Of a stretch of DNA of 64,000 nucleotides, positions 51,592 to 62,264 are shown one piece after another. Each line of letters starts with the position of its first letter. Within the stretch, counting starts at the first letter, position 1. Position numbers and translations under genes: made by a program. Where the stretch lies: positions 2,542,001 through 2,606,000 of the forward strand of contig NZ_JABUQZ010000001.1 of the NCBI RefSeq assembly GCF_013342145.1, read 5' to 3'. Origin of the DNA: Haloterrigena gelatinilytica (GTDB taxonomy: Archaea; Halobacteriota; Halobacteria; Halobacteriales; Natrialbaceae). The notes under the pieces are model-generated. The model saw only the letters and a list, made by a program, of their open reading frames with translations. It did no database searches and had not been told where the DNA came from.

Positions 51592-52431
51592 ATGGAGACT
51601 GATACGGATCTCGCACCGGCGGTCGAGTCGATCCTCGAGGCCGCCCGGGAGCGCCCCGGAGGCGACGAGGTCGTCGACGTCGACGCGCGGTCGCTGCCCG
51701 ACGCCGTCGCGCGGGCCGAGGCCGACGGCCGCGTTCCGGTGATCGCCGAGGTAAAGCCGACGAGCCCCACCGCCGACGGAACTCGCGACGACGACCCCGT
51801 CGAACTGGCGGAGGCGATGGTCGCGGGCGGCGCGACGGCGATCTCGGTGCTCACCGAGCCGAGCCACTTCGGCGGATCCGCCGAGTCGCTGACCCGGATC
51901 CGCGAGGCCGTCGACGTCCCCGTCCTCCGGAAGGACTTCCTCCTCCGCGAGGCGCAGTTGGACGCCGTCGCGGCCGATCTCCTGTTGCTGATCGTCCGCT
52001 TCCTCGAGCCCGAGACGCTCGAGGACCTCGTGGCCGCGGCCCGCGAACGCGGCTTCCAGCCGCTCGTCGAGGTCCACGACCGGGCGGAACTCGAGACCGC
52101 CCTCGAGGCGGGCGCCGAGATTATCGGCGTCAACAACCGGGATCTGGCGCGACTCGAGGTCGACCTCGAAACCTTCGAGTCGGTGGCGCCCCACGCGAGA
52201 CGTGTGACACGTCACGATGGAGCGAACGGCGACACCGCGAGCACCGCTCCGGACGACGTGACGCTGATCGCCGAGAGCGGCGTGTCCTCGCCCGCGGACG
52301 TCCGCCGGATGCGCGCGGCGGGTGCCGACGCCCTGCTGGTCGGCAGCGCCATCATGGACCACGGCGCGGGCGACAGCGACGTCACCGAGAACACCCGGCG
52401 ATTGGTCGAGGCGGAGGACGACGAGACATGA
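51592..52431 (+). CDS. trpC: Indole-3-glycerol-phosphate synthase
   Basis: 279 residues. [14 protein letters not shown] (the catalytic Lys region xEvKxxSPS), [46 protein letters not shown] (catalytic Lys and Glu), IIGVNNRDL and [16 protein letters not shown] are the TrpC signatures. It closes the indole ring from carboxyphenylaminodeoxyribulose phosphate in tryptophan synthesis. A 12-residue insert with [17 protein letters not shown] precedes the second Glu motif. It heads trpCBA. Confidence 0.95.
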   Translation: METDTDLAPAVESILEAARERPGGDEVVDVDARSLPDAVARAEADGRVPVIAEVKPTSPTADGTRDDDPVELAEAMVAGGATAISVLTEPSHFGGSAESLTRIREAVDVPVLRKDFLLREAQLDAVAADLLLLIVRFLEPETLEDLVAAARERGFQPLVEVHDRAELETALEAGAEIIGVNNRDLARLEVDLETFESVAPHARRVTRHDGANGDTASTAPDDVTLIAESGVSSPADVRRMRAAGADALLVGSAIMDHGAGDSDVTENTRRLVEAEDDET

Positions 52432-52462
52432 GCGAGTACACACCCACCGACGGAGACGAGCA

Positions 52463-52466
<4 letters not shown>
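52428..52466 (+). CDS. 12-codon minicistron between trpC and trpB
   Basis: ATG 52428 overlaps the trpC stop (ATGA) and reads [12 protein letters not shown] to a TGA at 52464-52466, which overlaps the trpB ATG at 52463 (again ATGA). The exact overlaps on both sides suggest that ribosomes are handed from trpC to trpB through this short frame. No other evidence of expression is available. Confidence 0.35.
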
Positions 52467-53724
<1,258 letters not shown>

Positions 53725-53728
<4 letters not shown>

Positions 53729-54588
53729 CCGACGATTCGAACGCCGCCCCAGAAAGCGACATCGAGACCGCCATCCGCGAGAACGACCCCGCGCTCATCA
53801 CCTACATCACCGCGGGCGATCCCTCGCTCGAGGACACCAAGCGATACGTCGAGGCCCTCGATCGGGGCGGCTCGGACCTGATCGAACTCGGCCTGCCGTT
53901 CTCGGAACCGGTCGCCGAGGGCGCGACGATCCAGGCCGCGATCAACCGGGCGCTCGACGCGGGGACGACCCCCGAAGGCTTCTTCGAGCTGGTCGACGAC
54001 CTCGAGACCGAGGCGCCGCTGCTGGTGATGACATATTACAACATGATCCTGCAATACGGATCCGAGCCCGACGTTCGGCCGTTCGTCGAGCGCGCGGCCG
54101 AGGCCGGCCTCTCGGGGATCATCGTCCCCGACCTCCCCGCCGAGGAGGCCGACCCGCTGCGCGAGGCCTGCGACGATCACGGCCTCGATCTGGTCTTCAT
54201 CGTCGCGCCGACGACCGAAGGCGAGCGCCTCGAGACGATCATGTCGCAGGTCTCGGGCTTCGCCTACGTCCAGGCCCGCCTCGGGACGACGGGCGCCCGC
54301 GCGGACGTCTCGACGGCGACCCACGAGAGCTTGGAACGCCTCTCGGAGTACGACGTCCCCAAGGCGGTCGGCTTCGGCGTCAGCGAGGGCGATCACGCGG
54401 CCGAGATCGTCGAGGCCGGCGCCGACGGCGTCATCGTCGGCAGCGCGCTGATAGACATCGTCGCCGGCAGCGACGATCCGGCGGCCGACCTCGAGGCCAA
54501 AGCCGAGGAACTCAAACGCGGCGCGGTTCGAGGAGCGGAGTCTCTCACGGTCGATACGGAAGATACACCGGAACCAGAACAGCCATAA
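53725..54588 (+). CDS. trpA: Tryptophan synthase alpha chain
   Basis: 287 residues. [45 protein letters not shown] (catalytic Glu in ELGLPFSEP), [18 protein letters not shown] (catalytic Asp), [22 protein letters not shown] and [14 protein letters not shown] with [12 protein letters not shown] identify TrpA. It cleaves indoleglycerol phosphate and channels indole to TrpB. It overlaps trpB (ATGA) and is followed 24 bases later by the shikimate-pathway gene. Confidence 0.95.
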
Positions 54589-54612
54589 CCGCAAGATTGC
54601 TACACACTCGCA

Positions 54613-55410
54613 ATGACTACTACAGGTATTGACGCGCGACTCGACAGAATCGGCACAGACGACTCCTACGTGATCATCCCGATGGACCACGGGATCACGA
54701 TGGGGGCCGTTCAGGGACTGAAAGACATCGAAGCGACCATCGACGGCGTGACCCGGGGCGGCGCGGACGCCGTCCTCACCCAGAAGGGGATCGCCTCCCG
54801 CGTCCACGAGCACAAAAACGACAAAGGGTACATCGTCCACCTCAACGGCTCGACGACGATCGGTCCCGACGAGCAAGACAAACGGATGACCGGTACCGTC
54901 GAGGAGGCCGTCCGCGTCGGCGCCGACGCCGTCTCCTTCCACATCAACGTCGGCTCCGATCACGAACCCGACCAGATCTCCCAGCTCGCGGAGGTCACCG
55001 AAGACGCCCAGCGCCTCGGCATGCCGGTCCTCGCGATGGCCTACGCCCGCGGTCCGGGCGTCGACTCCGAGGATCCCGAGGCGCTCGGCCACGCCGTCCG
55101 CCTCGCCGAGGAACTCGGCGCCGACATCGTCAAAACGGGCTACAGCGGCGACGCCGAGAGCTTCGAACACGTCGTCGAATCGACGCGGCTGCCGGTCGTC
55201 ATCGCCGGCGGCTCGAAGGGCACCGACCGCGAAACGATCGAGATGGTCCGGGGCGTCATGGACGCCGGCGGCGCCGGCATCTCGATGGGGCGCTCGGTCT
55301 TCCAGCACGAGGATCCCGAAGCCATCGCGACCGCCGTCTCCGGCGTCGTCCACGACGATCTGTCGACCGACGAAGCGCTGGAAGCGGCCGGGCTGGCGCT
55401 TCAGGCCTGA
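54613..55410 (+). CDS. 2-amino-3,7-dideoxy-D-threo-hept-6-ulosonate (ADH) synthase
   Basis: 265 residues of the class-I aldolase (DhnA/FbaB) fold: YVIIPMDHGITMGAVQGL (Asp-His near residue 25), GGADAVLTQKGIASRV (Schiff-base region), ADAVSFHINVGSD, VLAMAYARGPGV, DIVKTGYSGD (catalytic Lys) and VIAGGSKGTDRETIEM. In archaea without DAHP synthase this enzyme performs the first step toward dehydroquinate for aromatic amino acids. Its position directly behind trpCBA supports this over a glycolytic aldolase. The partner dehydroquinate synthase II gene is not in the window. Confidence 0.88.
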   Translation: MTTTGIDARLDRIGTDDSYVIIPMDHGITMGAVQGLKDIEATIDGVTRGGADAVLTQKGIASRVHEHKNDKGYIVHLNGSTTIGPDEQDKRMTGTVEEAVRVGADAVSFHINVGSDHEPDQISQLAEVTEDAQRLGMPVLAMAYARGPGVDSEDPEALGHAVRLAEELGADIVKTGYSGDAESFEHVVESTRLPVVIAGGSKGTDRETIEMVRGVMDAGGAGISMGRSVFQHEDPEAIATAVSGVVHDDLSTDEALEAAGLALQA

Positions 55411-55770
55411 ACCGTACCCGTCTGCGATCGCTCCCACATCGACTTCACATCGACTCGAGGCGCGATCCGTGTTCCACCGCGACGAGTACCGGCCTCTAGT
55501 CGACGTACGTCGAGCGCTGTGAGGTGATCTCCGTCGCTTCGTTCTCTCGGTGACTCCCGGGTAGCCGGTTCCGCGTAACTCGTCTCGAGATCGACTGTCC
55601 GGCTCGCTTTGATGTCCGAGCGGTTGCAGTTGCCGGGTACTTATCCGTCGGTGGCCGGTGCAAGCCGAACCCACTCCCCCATCTTGCCTGTTTGGTGGGT
55701 ATGGAATCACGATTCGCTGCGGTCACCCATCACATCACGCGCGCCGACCCACGTCTGGAGGTGGTCGCCG
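55411..55770. other. Spacer before the Nramp-like gene
   Basis: No protein-like frame is present on either strand. The Nramp-like frame stays open upstream to 55609, but the sequence before ATG 55771 is not membrane-like. No recognisable regulatory RNA was found. Confidence 0.4.
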
Positions 55771-57012
55771 ATGGCGAGTGAAACGTACGAGGTCGGCGGC
55801 GTGCAGGCGACGGTCGCCGATCTACTGGAAACGTACGGGCTCGGCGTGCTGTTCGCCGCGAACGTCTTCGGCGCGGGTTCGGTCTACATCCTGGCCGACA
55901 CCGGCGCGAACTTCGCGTTCGCGCTGCTGTGGGTGCTCCCGCTGGCCTTTCTCATCGACATCGCGCTCCACGACATGTCGGCCCGGCTGGCGGTCTCCCG
56001 GGAACCGCTGACCGACTACGTCGTCGACTCCCTGCCCGGCCTCAGCGGCCGCGCCCTCATCGTCACGATGGCCGCGATGAGCGCCCTCTGGTCGATCTCG
56101 AACTACGCGATCGCCGGCGCTGCGCTGGCGTGGCTCGTCCCGGGACTGGACAACGTCCTCATCGGGATCCTGGTGGCGGCCGGCGTCGGCGTCGCGCTGG
56201 TGCAACTGCGGGTCTACGAGCGCATCGAGGGCGCGATCGCCGCGATGGTGATCACCGTCTTCGCCTCGTACGGCCTCCTGCTGGTCGGACTCGACATCCC
56301 CGTCGGCGACGTCGCCGCCGGACTCGTTCCGGCGCTGGTCAGCGATATCGGCTACCTCACGGCCGTCATCGCGCTGCTCGGAACGACGGTCTACTGGCCG
56401 AACTTCTTCATCCAGTCGAGCATGGGCCCGACCAAGGAGTGGACCGACGTCAACGCCTACCGGCGGGACAACGCCGCCGGGATCATGACGACGCTCACGA
56501 TCGGCGCGTTCGTGATGATCGTCTCGGCGATCACGCTGACCGAAGGGACGATGACGCTCACCGGTCCCGGCGAACCGCTGGCGGCCACGCTCGGCCAGGG
56601 CGCGCTCTACGTCTTCCTGATCGCGGCGCTGTTGGCCAGCTTCAGTTCGGCGACCGGGACGCTGTTCGGCGCCGGCTACATGGTCCCGCAGGCGCTCGGC
56701 CACCACACCGTCTTCGGCGACGCGCGCTTTCGCGCGACCGTCGTCGGCCTCATCGTCTGCTCGGCGCTGGCCGCGTTCTGGCTGCTCGTCAACACCGGTC
56801 TCACCCCCGTCAGAATGGCGATCATCATGCCCGCGATCAACGGGCTGATCGCCCTGCCGGTCACCGTCCTCGGACTCATCGGCGCCGTCAACCGATACGG
56901 CGACGTCTCGAGGAAAGAGAACGTCGCCTTCGCGCTCGTCGCGCTCGTCCTGCTGGTCGGCAGCGCCCTGACGGCCGAGTCGCTCGCGACGACCCTCGCC
57001 GGCTGGCTCTAG
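55771..57012 (+). CDS. Nramp-like membrane transporter without the canonical metal-binding motifs
   Basis: 413 residues with about 11 spans. The Nramp fold is recognisable from LGVLFAANVFGAGSVYILAD and GANFAFALLWVLPLAFLID in helix 1-2, TVYWPNFFIQSSMGPTKEW in helix 6 and FSSATGTLFGAGYMVPQALG in helix 7-8. The metal ligands of true Mn/Fe carriers are absent: DPGN of helix 1 aligns with GAGS (residues 34-37), and MPHN of helix 6 aligns with YWPN (208-211). Nramp-related proteins with such changes transport other cations (Mg2+, Al3+) or unknown solutes. Start chosen at ATG 55771 because upstream codons are not protein-like. Confidence 0.78.
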   Translation: MASETYEVGGVQATVADLLETYGLGVLFAANVFGAGSVYILADTGANFAFALLWVLPLAFLIDIALHDMSARLAVSREPLTDYVVDSLPGLSGRALIVTMAAMSALWSISNYAIAGAALAWLVPGLDNVLIGILVAAGVGVALVQLRVYERIEGAIAAMVITVFASYGLLLVGLDIPVGDVAAGLVPALVSDIGYLTAVIALLGTTVYWPNFFIQSSMGPTKEWTDVNAYRRDNAAGIMTTLTIGAFVMIVSAITLTEGTMTLTGPGEPLAATLGQGALYVFLIAALLASFSSATGTLFGAGYMVPQALGHHTVFGDARFRATVVGLIVCSALAAFWLLVNTGLTPVRMAIIMPAINGLIALPVTVLGLIGAVNRYGDVSRKENVAFALVALVLLVGSALTAESLATTLAGWL

Positions 57013-57053
57013 ACGGGCCGGGAATTTTTTCGGTCGGTCGCGTACCCGGCGTC

Positions 57054-57650
57054 GTGACTCGAGCGACGGTTCGGACCCACCGACTCGAGGAGACCGACAC
57101 CGGCCACTACACCGAGTTACTGTCCGACGACGGGGCGAACGACGAGGTGCTGGTCTGTGCCGCCCACGGCGGGCAGGTCGAGCCCTGGACCGCCGAGCAG
57201 GCGATCGCGCTGACGGCCCGTCTCCCGTCGGCCAGCTGTTGGGCCTGTCTCGGCTACGACGATCGGCGGAAACCGTTCGAGCTGTGGCATCCGCCGTCCA
57301 GCGCCTTCTCTCCCGAGGAGTACCCGCTGCTCGGCGAGATCGCCGACCGCGGGTTCGAGACGGTCGTCAGCTTCCACGGTCTCGGCGACGACCGCGTGCT
57401 CGTCGGCGGCGCCACCGACGCCGAGACGAAACGCCGCGTCAGCGACCGCCTCGAGACGGCTGTCTCGACGCCCGTCGAGTCGGTCTCCTCGGGCCCCTAC
57501 GCCGGCGTCAGTCCGAACAACTTCGTCAACTGGCTCTCGCGGGACGGCGCGGGCGGCCTGCAACTCGAGCAGAGCCGAGCCGTCCGCGACGAGGAGCGCG
57601 CGGCCGTCGTCGGCGCCCTCGAGGCGCTCCGGAGCGACGGCGTGCTCTGA
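57054..57650 (+). CDS. Poly-gamma-glutamate hydrolase family protein (DUF867-like)
   Basis: 198 residues from GTG 57054. The pattern VLVCAAHGGQVEPWTAEQA (His-Gly-Gly with Glu zinc ligands), SCWACLGYDDRRKPFELWHPPS, FETVVSFHGLGDDRVLVGG (second His) and VSPNNFVNWLSRDGAGGLQLEQS (Glu) is the DUF867/phage PghP family of zinc-dependent poly-gamma-glutamate hydrolases. Haloarchaea of this type can make poly-gamma-glutamate, so turnover of that polymer or of gamma-glutamyl peptides is a plausible role. It starts 41 bases after the Nramp-like gene. Confidence 0.75.
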   Translation: MTRATVRTHRLEETDTGHYTELLSDDGANDEVLVCAAHGGQVEPWTAEQAIALTARLPSASCWACLGYDDRRKPFELWHPPSSAFSPEEYPLLGEIADRGFETVVSFHGLGDDRVLVGGATDAETKRRVSDRLETAVSTPVESVSSGPYAGVSPNNFVNWLSRDGAGGLQLEQSRAVRDEERAAVVGALEALRSDGVL

Positions 57651-57681
57651 CTCGCGCGGGTACGCTACTGGATCGAGGACG

Positions 57682-58659
57682 TTACGCGGAGCCCTCCGCG
57701 CCGATACCGAGCGGATCCGCCGCGATCAGATCCTCGACGATCGCGCTGCCAACGCGGGCGGCGTTGTCGATCGCCAGCGCCAGACTCGCCGGATCGCCGT
57801 CGAAACTCTCGGTGACGGACTCGCCGGGCGCCGGCCGGTCGTAGTTCGAGACGGCGCGGACGCTCAGGTACCGATCGCGCAGGTCGAACCGCTCGAGCGC
57901 CCGCGCCGTCGCGGCGTCTTCCATCTGAGTCGTCACGTAGGGACCGACGCCGTAGGCCTCGCAGAGCTCCGCTACCTCCCGCGCGTAGCGAGGGCCGTGC
58001 CAGAACTCGTCGCCGCAGACGGTCGTTCCGCGCTCGATCGTCGGTCCCGAATCGGGCGCCGCGGGATACGTCCGCTGGTACTCGCGAGCGGTCTCGTCCT
58101 CGAGCAGGTCGACCTCGCGGGCGGCCGCGAGCGCGCGCTCGACGAGGGCGTCCTCGAGCCGGTGGACGTAGTCCCGCGGTCGGTAGGCCAGCAGGTCGAT
58201 GGGGCGCTCGTCGGTCGCTTCGCCGCGTTCGTCGTCCCCGTTCGCGTCCCACTCCCCGTGATCCCACCGGTGTTTCCGGTCCCAGTCGACGACCGCGTCC
58301 GCGACGGCGACCGATCCCAGCGCGGCGGTCTCGGGCGACGACCCCGCGATGCCACAGGAGACGACGTAGGCCGACTCGAGGTCGATCCCCGGGGTTGCGA
58401 GTAAAGCGGTGACGGTCGTCGCCGCGTCGCTCTTGCCGATGCCGGTGGTCGTGACGGCGATCCCCGAGTCGGTCAGGTAGACCGGCGTCTCGGCGCCCGG
58501 AATCTCGAGGGCGTCGGTGATCTCGGAGCGCTCGAGCCACGGTCGGCGCTCGTCGAGGGGGTCCTCGAACGCCGCGGTGAGGACCAGCGCGGCCGGGGCG
58601 ACGGGATCGTCCGGGTCGGGATCCCGCGGCGTCGGGAGCGTGTCATCGCTGGCGGTCAC
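57682..58659 (-). CDS. NUP family purine nucleoside permease/phosphorylase-like protein
   Basis: 325 residues. LVLTAAFEDPLDERRPWLER at the N terminus, GIAVTTTGIGKSDAATTVTALL, YVVSCGIAGSSPETAALGSVAVADAVVDWDRKHRWD and TTQMEDAATARALERFD match the NUP family (eukaryotic purine nucleoside permeases), which is related to the nucleoside phosphorylase fold. There is no signal peptide or membrane span, so enzymatic cleavage or binding of nucleosides in the cytosol is more likely than transport. The window 135-165 is an acidic insert. Confidence 0.75.
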   Translation of the reverse strand: MTASDDTLPTPRDPDPDDPVAPAALVLTAAFEDPLDERRPWLERSEITDALEIPGAETPVYLTDSGIAVTTTGIGKSDAATTVTALLATPGIDLESAYVVSCGIAGSSPETAALGSVAVADAVVDWDRKHRWDHGEWDANGDDERGEATDERPIDLLAYRPRDYVHRLEDALVERALAAAREVDLLEDETAREYQRTYPAAPDSGPTIERGTTVCGDEFWHGPRYAREVAELCEAYGVGPYVTTQMEDAATARALERFDLRDRYLSVRAVSNYDRPAPGESVTESFDGDPASLALAIDNAARVGSAIVEDLIAADPLGIGAEGSA

Positions 58660-59009
58660 GGTCGGTCCTCGACGAGGTAAACGGACGTTCGTTCAGTTGC
58701 ACGACTACCGAGAAACACATCCCCGCGAGACGATAAATCATTTGAGCGCGGTATTTATCTTCGGTGCCGATCTGATCGTGCGGTGTAGATCGGTTCTCTC
58801 GCATCGACCTCGTCTCTGAGATCACCGATACACGGGTGATATGCGGGTTTGCTCACGATGGTGTGAGCGGGATGGGTCCCAATTACACCCGTATAACGAG
58901 ATGTGAGTAGATTGCAGATTTTTACCGACGAATACGTAGAATATTACCGGTAGAACGTTTAGAACACCATCGAATAAGTATAACCCTTCCAGGAAGTACT
59001 TTCTATGGT
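58660..59009. other. AT-rich spacer with promoters of two divergent genes
   Basis: No gene is supported. The sequence is clearly AT-richer from 58880 to 59000 than its surroundings (for example GATTTTTACCGACG and AATAAGTATAACCC), with a likely TATA box AAGTATAAC at 58975-58983, about 27 bases before the ATG at 59010. The segment GGTATTTATCTTCGG at 58751 resembles the one at about 32776 near the second binding protein. Confidence 0.45.
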
Positions 59010-60857
59010 ATGGGAAGACAAGGCACGAAAGACGACCTTCGAAACGTCAGTAGACGTCGATTCGTCGCGGCGTTGAGCGTCGCGACGGGGAGCGCCCTCG
59101 CGGGCTGTTCGGACGGGAGCGTCGAAGGGCAGTCGGAACCGGACGATCCGCCCGAACCGGGCGATCGGATCACAGAGGCGCGTCGCATCGGTCCGCGCGA
59201 CGTCAGCGACTTCGGATACAAGGATCTGTGGGGATACCGAAAGCGACAGGCAGTCGAAACGCTACTCGCTGACTCAGCGGTGAACGACGTGGCGAGCGAG
59301 TGGATCGCGTCGTTCGAAGCCTACGATCCGCTAACCAACGATCTCGACGCCATCAGCGTCCAGGGAACGACCGGAATGAGCGTCGACGGTGGCCGCGAGT
59401 CCGGGGAGTTCGAGGTCACGGCGGAGCAACGGCGGGTCGCTTACGGTCTCGTCGATCGGCACACGGAGGAGCTACAGGCACTCCACATCACCGATCCGGT
59501 CGACGTAACGTGGAACCGCGACTATCCGGACGAAGAGGGGCGTCGACGCCACGAGTACGTCCTCGACCACGACGAGGTCTGGCAACACCTCGAGGGGAAC
59601 GACTGGTATCCCATGGAGAAGGCGGCGGAGATCATCACCGCCTACGGCGACTACGCCCACGGTGAGGTCTCGCCTTCGATGTACTACGTGATGCGGGACG
59701 GCGAACTCAACGTCGTAAGCACGTTCATCGACGTCGCGGGCGACGATATCGAACTCCTGGACGTGGTTCTCGTCGAGGATTTCGCCGAACATCCACCGCA
59801 GCAACTCGCGAGAGAGATGAATCCGGACGGAGAGACGGTTCTCGGCAGCGTCCCGGAACCGCCGACGATGCAACGGCCACAGATCACTGCACCGGAAGGA
59901 TACCACCGCGTCGAAAGCGTCGACGACGTCATCGAGGACGCGGGGTGGTCCGTCGAGTGGTCGGGTCCGCGAACCGTCGGTGCGGAGGTCAGCGCGACCT
60001 ACAACGGGAAACCGGCGTTCGAGTACATCGCACCGGTGAGCACGTCGACCGGCTACGCCCTTCCGGAGCGGAACGGCCGCAACACGCGCGAGTTCATGTT
60101 TCCCGACGACGAGCCCGTCTTCAGCGGGGAACTGCTCTACTGGGACATCCACAGCAACGACTTCGGCGGACCCGGTGTGCTCGGGACGACCGAGTATCCG
60201 GAGACTCCCGAGCATCCGCGCGGATTCCGACTCCGGACGCACTTCCACACGGGCGCGGTCCCGAACGCCCGTGACTTCCACTCCGGGCATCGGTTCGCCC
60301 CGTACAACTACTATATCAACTACGACTTCTACGAGGACGGCGTCTTCATGCCGGTCTGGCAGCGTCAGGGCCCCGGCTATGTAACGGAGTTCCAGACCTA
60401 CCGCGACGCGGAGTACGACGGGCCGACGATCTTCTACGTCTCGAAGTGGGTCACCCGACCGACTCCCGGAACGACGGACGGCGTCGAGACACAGATTTTC
60501 GACGGGAGCGAGTGGACCACGCCGGAGACGGAATTCTACCTCACGGGCGACGAGGAGACGCTGGTCCGGTTCCGGAACCCCGACGGCCCCGAGAGCATCA
60601 CCCTCGCGCTCGACGATCTCAAGGAAGTTGTCGTCGTCCGCCCCAAAGAAGGCGAGATCGGCGAAGCCATCCGCGCCCTCGATCCGGAAGCCGAGTTCGA
60701 GTTCTATCATCCAGCCCAGTACGTCGACGACGAACCCATCCAGGGCGAGGAGGTCTTCGCCTGGCTGCTGATGGAAGGCCGACCGGACGAGGTGCCCCAT
60801 CCGTCGGGGATAACCACGTACACGAGGCTCGGCGAGTTCACGCTCAGGGGATATTGA
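59010..60857 (+). CDS. Large Tat lipoprotein, weakly resembling copper amine oxidases
   Basis: 615 residues. Tat motif VSRRRFVAA and lipobox Cys33 (GSALAGC) predict export and lipid anchoring. The C-terminal two-thirds (from about 290) has the order seen in copper amine oxidases: EWSGPRTVGAEVSATYNGKP, then a long loop, then RTHFHTGAVPNARDFHSGH, then a NYDF tetrapeptide in NYYINYDFYEDGVFMP that could correspond to the TPQ-forming Tyr (N-Y-D/E-Y/N), and a beta-rich region. The HxH copper pair position is not certain, and the N-terminal domains differ. It may be a divergent or inactive member. No neighbour clarifies its role. Confidence 0.5.
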   Translation: MGRQGTKDDLRNVSRRRFVAALSVATGSALAGCSDGSVEGQSEPDDPPEPGDRITEARRIGPRDVSDFGYKDLWGYRKRQAVETLLADSAVNDVASEWIASFEAYDPLTNDLDAISVQGTTGMSVDGGRESGEFEVTAEQRRVAYGLVDRHTEELQALHITDPVDVTWNRDYPDEEGRRRHEYVLDHDEVWQHLEGNDWYPMEKAAEIITAYGDYAHGEVSPSMYYVMRDGELNVVSTFIDVAGDDIELLDVVLVEDFAEHPPQQLAREMNPDGETVLGSVPEPPTMQRPQITAPEGYHRVESVDDVIEDAGWSVEWSGPRTVGAEVSATYNGKPAFEYIAPVSTSTGYALPERNGRNTREFMFPDDEPVFSGELLYWDIHSNDFGGPGVLGTTEYPETPEHPRGFRLRTHFHTGAVPNARDFHSGHRFAPYNYYINYDFYEDGVFMPVWQRQGPGYVTEFQTYRDAEYDGPTIFYVSKWVTRPTPGTTDGVETQIFDGSEWTTPETEFYLTGDEETLVRFRNPDGPESITLALDDLKEVVVVRPKEGEIGEAIRALDPEAEFEFYHPAQYVDDEPIQGEEVFAWLLMEGRPDEVPHPSGITTYTRLGEFTLRGY

Positions 60858-60879
60858 CTGGAACACTCCGGACCAATCA

Positions 60880-60899
60880 CGATCGGGTCTTCCCGATCG
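60880..60899. terminator. Hairpin downstream of the Tat lipoprotein gene
   Basis: CGATCGGG-TCTT-CCCGATCG forms a perfect 8-bp stem with a 4-base loop, 22 bases after the stop codon at 60857. It is well placed for transcript termination or 3'-end stability. No T-run follows, so function is uncertain. Confidence 0.4.
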
Positions 60900-61006
60900 C
60901 GCTTCGGCCAACCCGCTTCGCACGATTCGAGAATCGCGAAGTCCCACCCTCGTCGCGATCGAGTTCGATCGAAACGCTCTCGAAATCCGCCTTCGTTCGT
61001 CGGTCC

Positions 61007-61585
61007 GTGACCGACGACGACGAGGACGCCCTCACGGTCGACGACGAAATCGTCGCCCGGGCGCGGATCCACGCCCGCGAAGTCCTCGAGGCCCACGATC
61101 TCGAGGTCGACCGCGACGCCCTCGAGTGGGACGTTTCGACGCGCGCTCGCCGCCGCGCCGGGGCGTGTCGCTGGGACGCCGACCGCGAGGTGGCGACGAT
61201 CGTGCTCACGCGGGCGGCCTACCGGCAGTACGACTGGGAGACGTTCGCCGGCGTCGTCAGACACGAACTCGTCCACGCCTGGGAGTTCCAACAGTTCGGC
61301 GAGTCGGGACACGGATCGCGCTTTCGCGAGCGGGCGTCGCGACTCGAGGCGCCGCGCTACTGCGAGTCGTTTTCGGACCCCCGGTACGTCCTCCGCTGTC
61401 GCGACGACGACTGCGACTGGGAGGCGCGGCGCCACCGCGCCTCGAAGCCCGTGAAGGCGCCCGACCGGTACCGCTGTGGCGCCTGCGGCGGCGCCTACGA
61501 GGTCGAGCACGCGGCGAGCGGCCGGACGTGGACGACCGCGAGCGGGTTCGGCGGCGTGAAGGCGGCGCTCGGCGCCGAGTGGTGA
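61007..61585 (+). CDS. SprT-like metalloprotease
   Basis: 192 residues from GTG 61007. The zinc motif HELVHAWEFQQFGESGHGSRF (HExxH plus downstream H) and a C-terminal zinc ribbon RYRCGACGGAYEVEH (CxxC) with an earlier CRDDDCDW pair are characteristic of SprT/Spartan-type proteins, which cleave DNA-protein crosslinks. The N terminus is acidic and short. Membership is clear; crosslink repair is inferred. Confidence 0.83.
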   Translation: MTDDDEDALTVDDEIVARARIHAREVLEAHDLEVDRDALEWDVSTRARRRAGACRWDADREVATIVLTRAAYRQYDWETFAGVVRHELVHAWEFQQFGESGHGSRFRERASRLEAPRYCESFSDPRYVLRCRDDDCDWEARRHRASKPVKAPDRYRCGACGGAYEVEHAASGRTWTTASGFGGVKAALGAEW

Positions 61586-61694
61586 GCGGTCGGCGTCCGC
61601 GACGGCCGGGAACGGTGGCCTCGAAGCAGACCTCGATTACGAACCGCGAGACGGCCACGGAACACTTATTCGACTTCCGGTGTCTCTTTCGAGT

Positions 61695-62231
61695 ATGGGC
61701 ATACTCGAGTTGATGCTGGGCGAATCGGGTCCCGGCGAGAGCGGCGTGGACGGGCGATCGTACAAACTGCCGAAGGAGACCCACGACTTCGTCTACCCCG
61801 TCGCCGTCCGACGGTCGGAGATCGAGGCGTTTCGCGAGTTGCTCGCGGCCGACGCCGACGCGCCGTCGCCCGCCGACGACGCCGAGGAACTCGAGGCGGC
61901 CTTCGATCAGGTCCTCGGCGAGACCGATATCGACGCGGCGGAGTTGGCCGAGAAACAGCGGAAACCGCGGGTCGAGACGGAGGCGATCGTCGACCACTGG
62001 ACCGAGCAGGTCGGCGACGGGATCGGCGTCGTCTACGCCCGGCCGGGCACCTACCCGACCCTGCTCTCGTTCGTCAAGCGCTGTAAACGGCGCGACGAGG
62101 ACGCCGATGACCCCTTCGAACTCCCCGAGAGCGTCGCCGAGGGCACCGCCCTCCTCGGCCGACTCGAGGCCGCGACGAACGAACAGTACCGGGCCGTCGT
62201 CCACACGGATCTGTTGCCGTCGGACGCGTAG
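61695..62231 (+). CDS. Conserved hypothetical protein
   Basis: 178 residues from ATG 61695 (MGILELMLGESGPGESGVDG). No membrane segment, cysteine pair or known motif is recognised. The central part (HDFVYPVAVRRSEIEAFREL, EAAFDQVLGETDIDAAELAE) is helical and acidic; the end, ATNEQYRAVVHTDLLPSDA, is compact. A soluble cytosolic protein of unknown function is all that can be said. Confidence 0.65.
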   Translation: MGILELMLGESGPGESGVDGRSYKLPKETHDFVYPVAVRRSEIEAFRELLAADADAPSPADDAEELEAAFDQVLGETDIDAAELAEKQRKPRVETEAIVDHWTEQVGDGIGVVYARPGTYPTLLSFVKRCKRRDEDADDPFELPESVAEGTALLGRLEAATNEQYRAVVHTDLLPSDA

Positions 62232-62264
62232 CGATCTCGTCGCCGGGCCGCGGCCGTCGACCCC

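Noticed and set aside
55609-55770. N-terminal extension of the Nramp-like protein
   Set aside because: These codons are not hydrophobic or acidic like the rest and lie before a better ATG at 55771.
59472-60947. Long minus-strand ORF antisense to the Tat lipoprotein
   Set aside because: It has no recognisable domain and mirrors the codon pattern of the sense gene.
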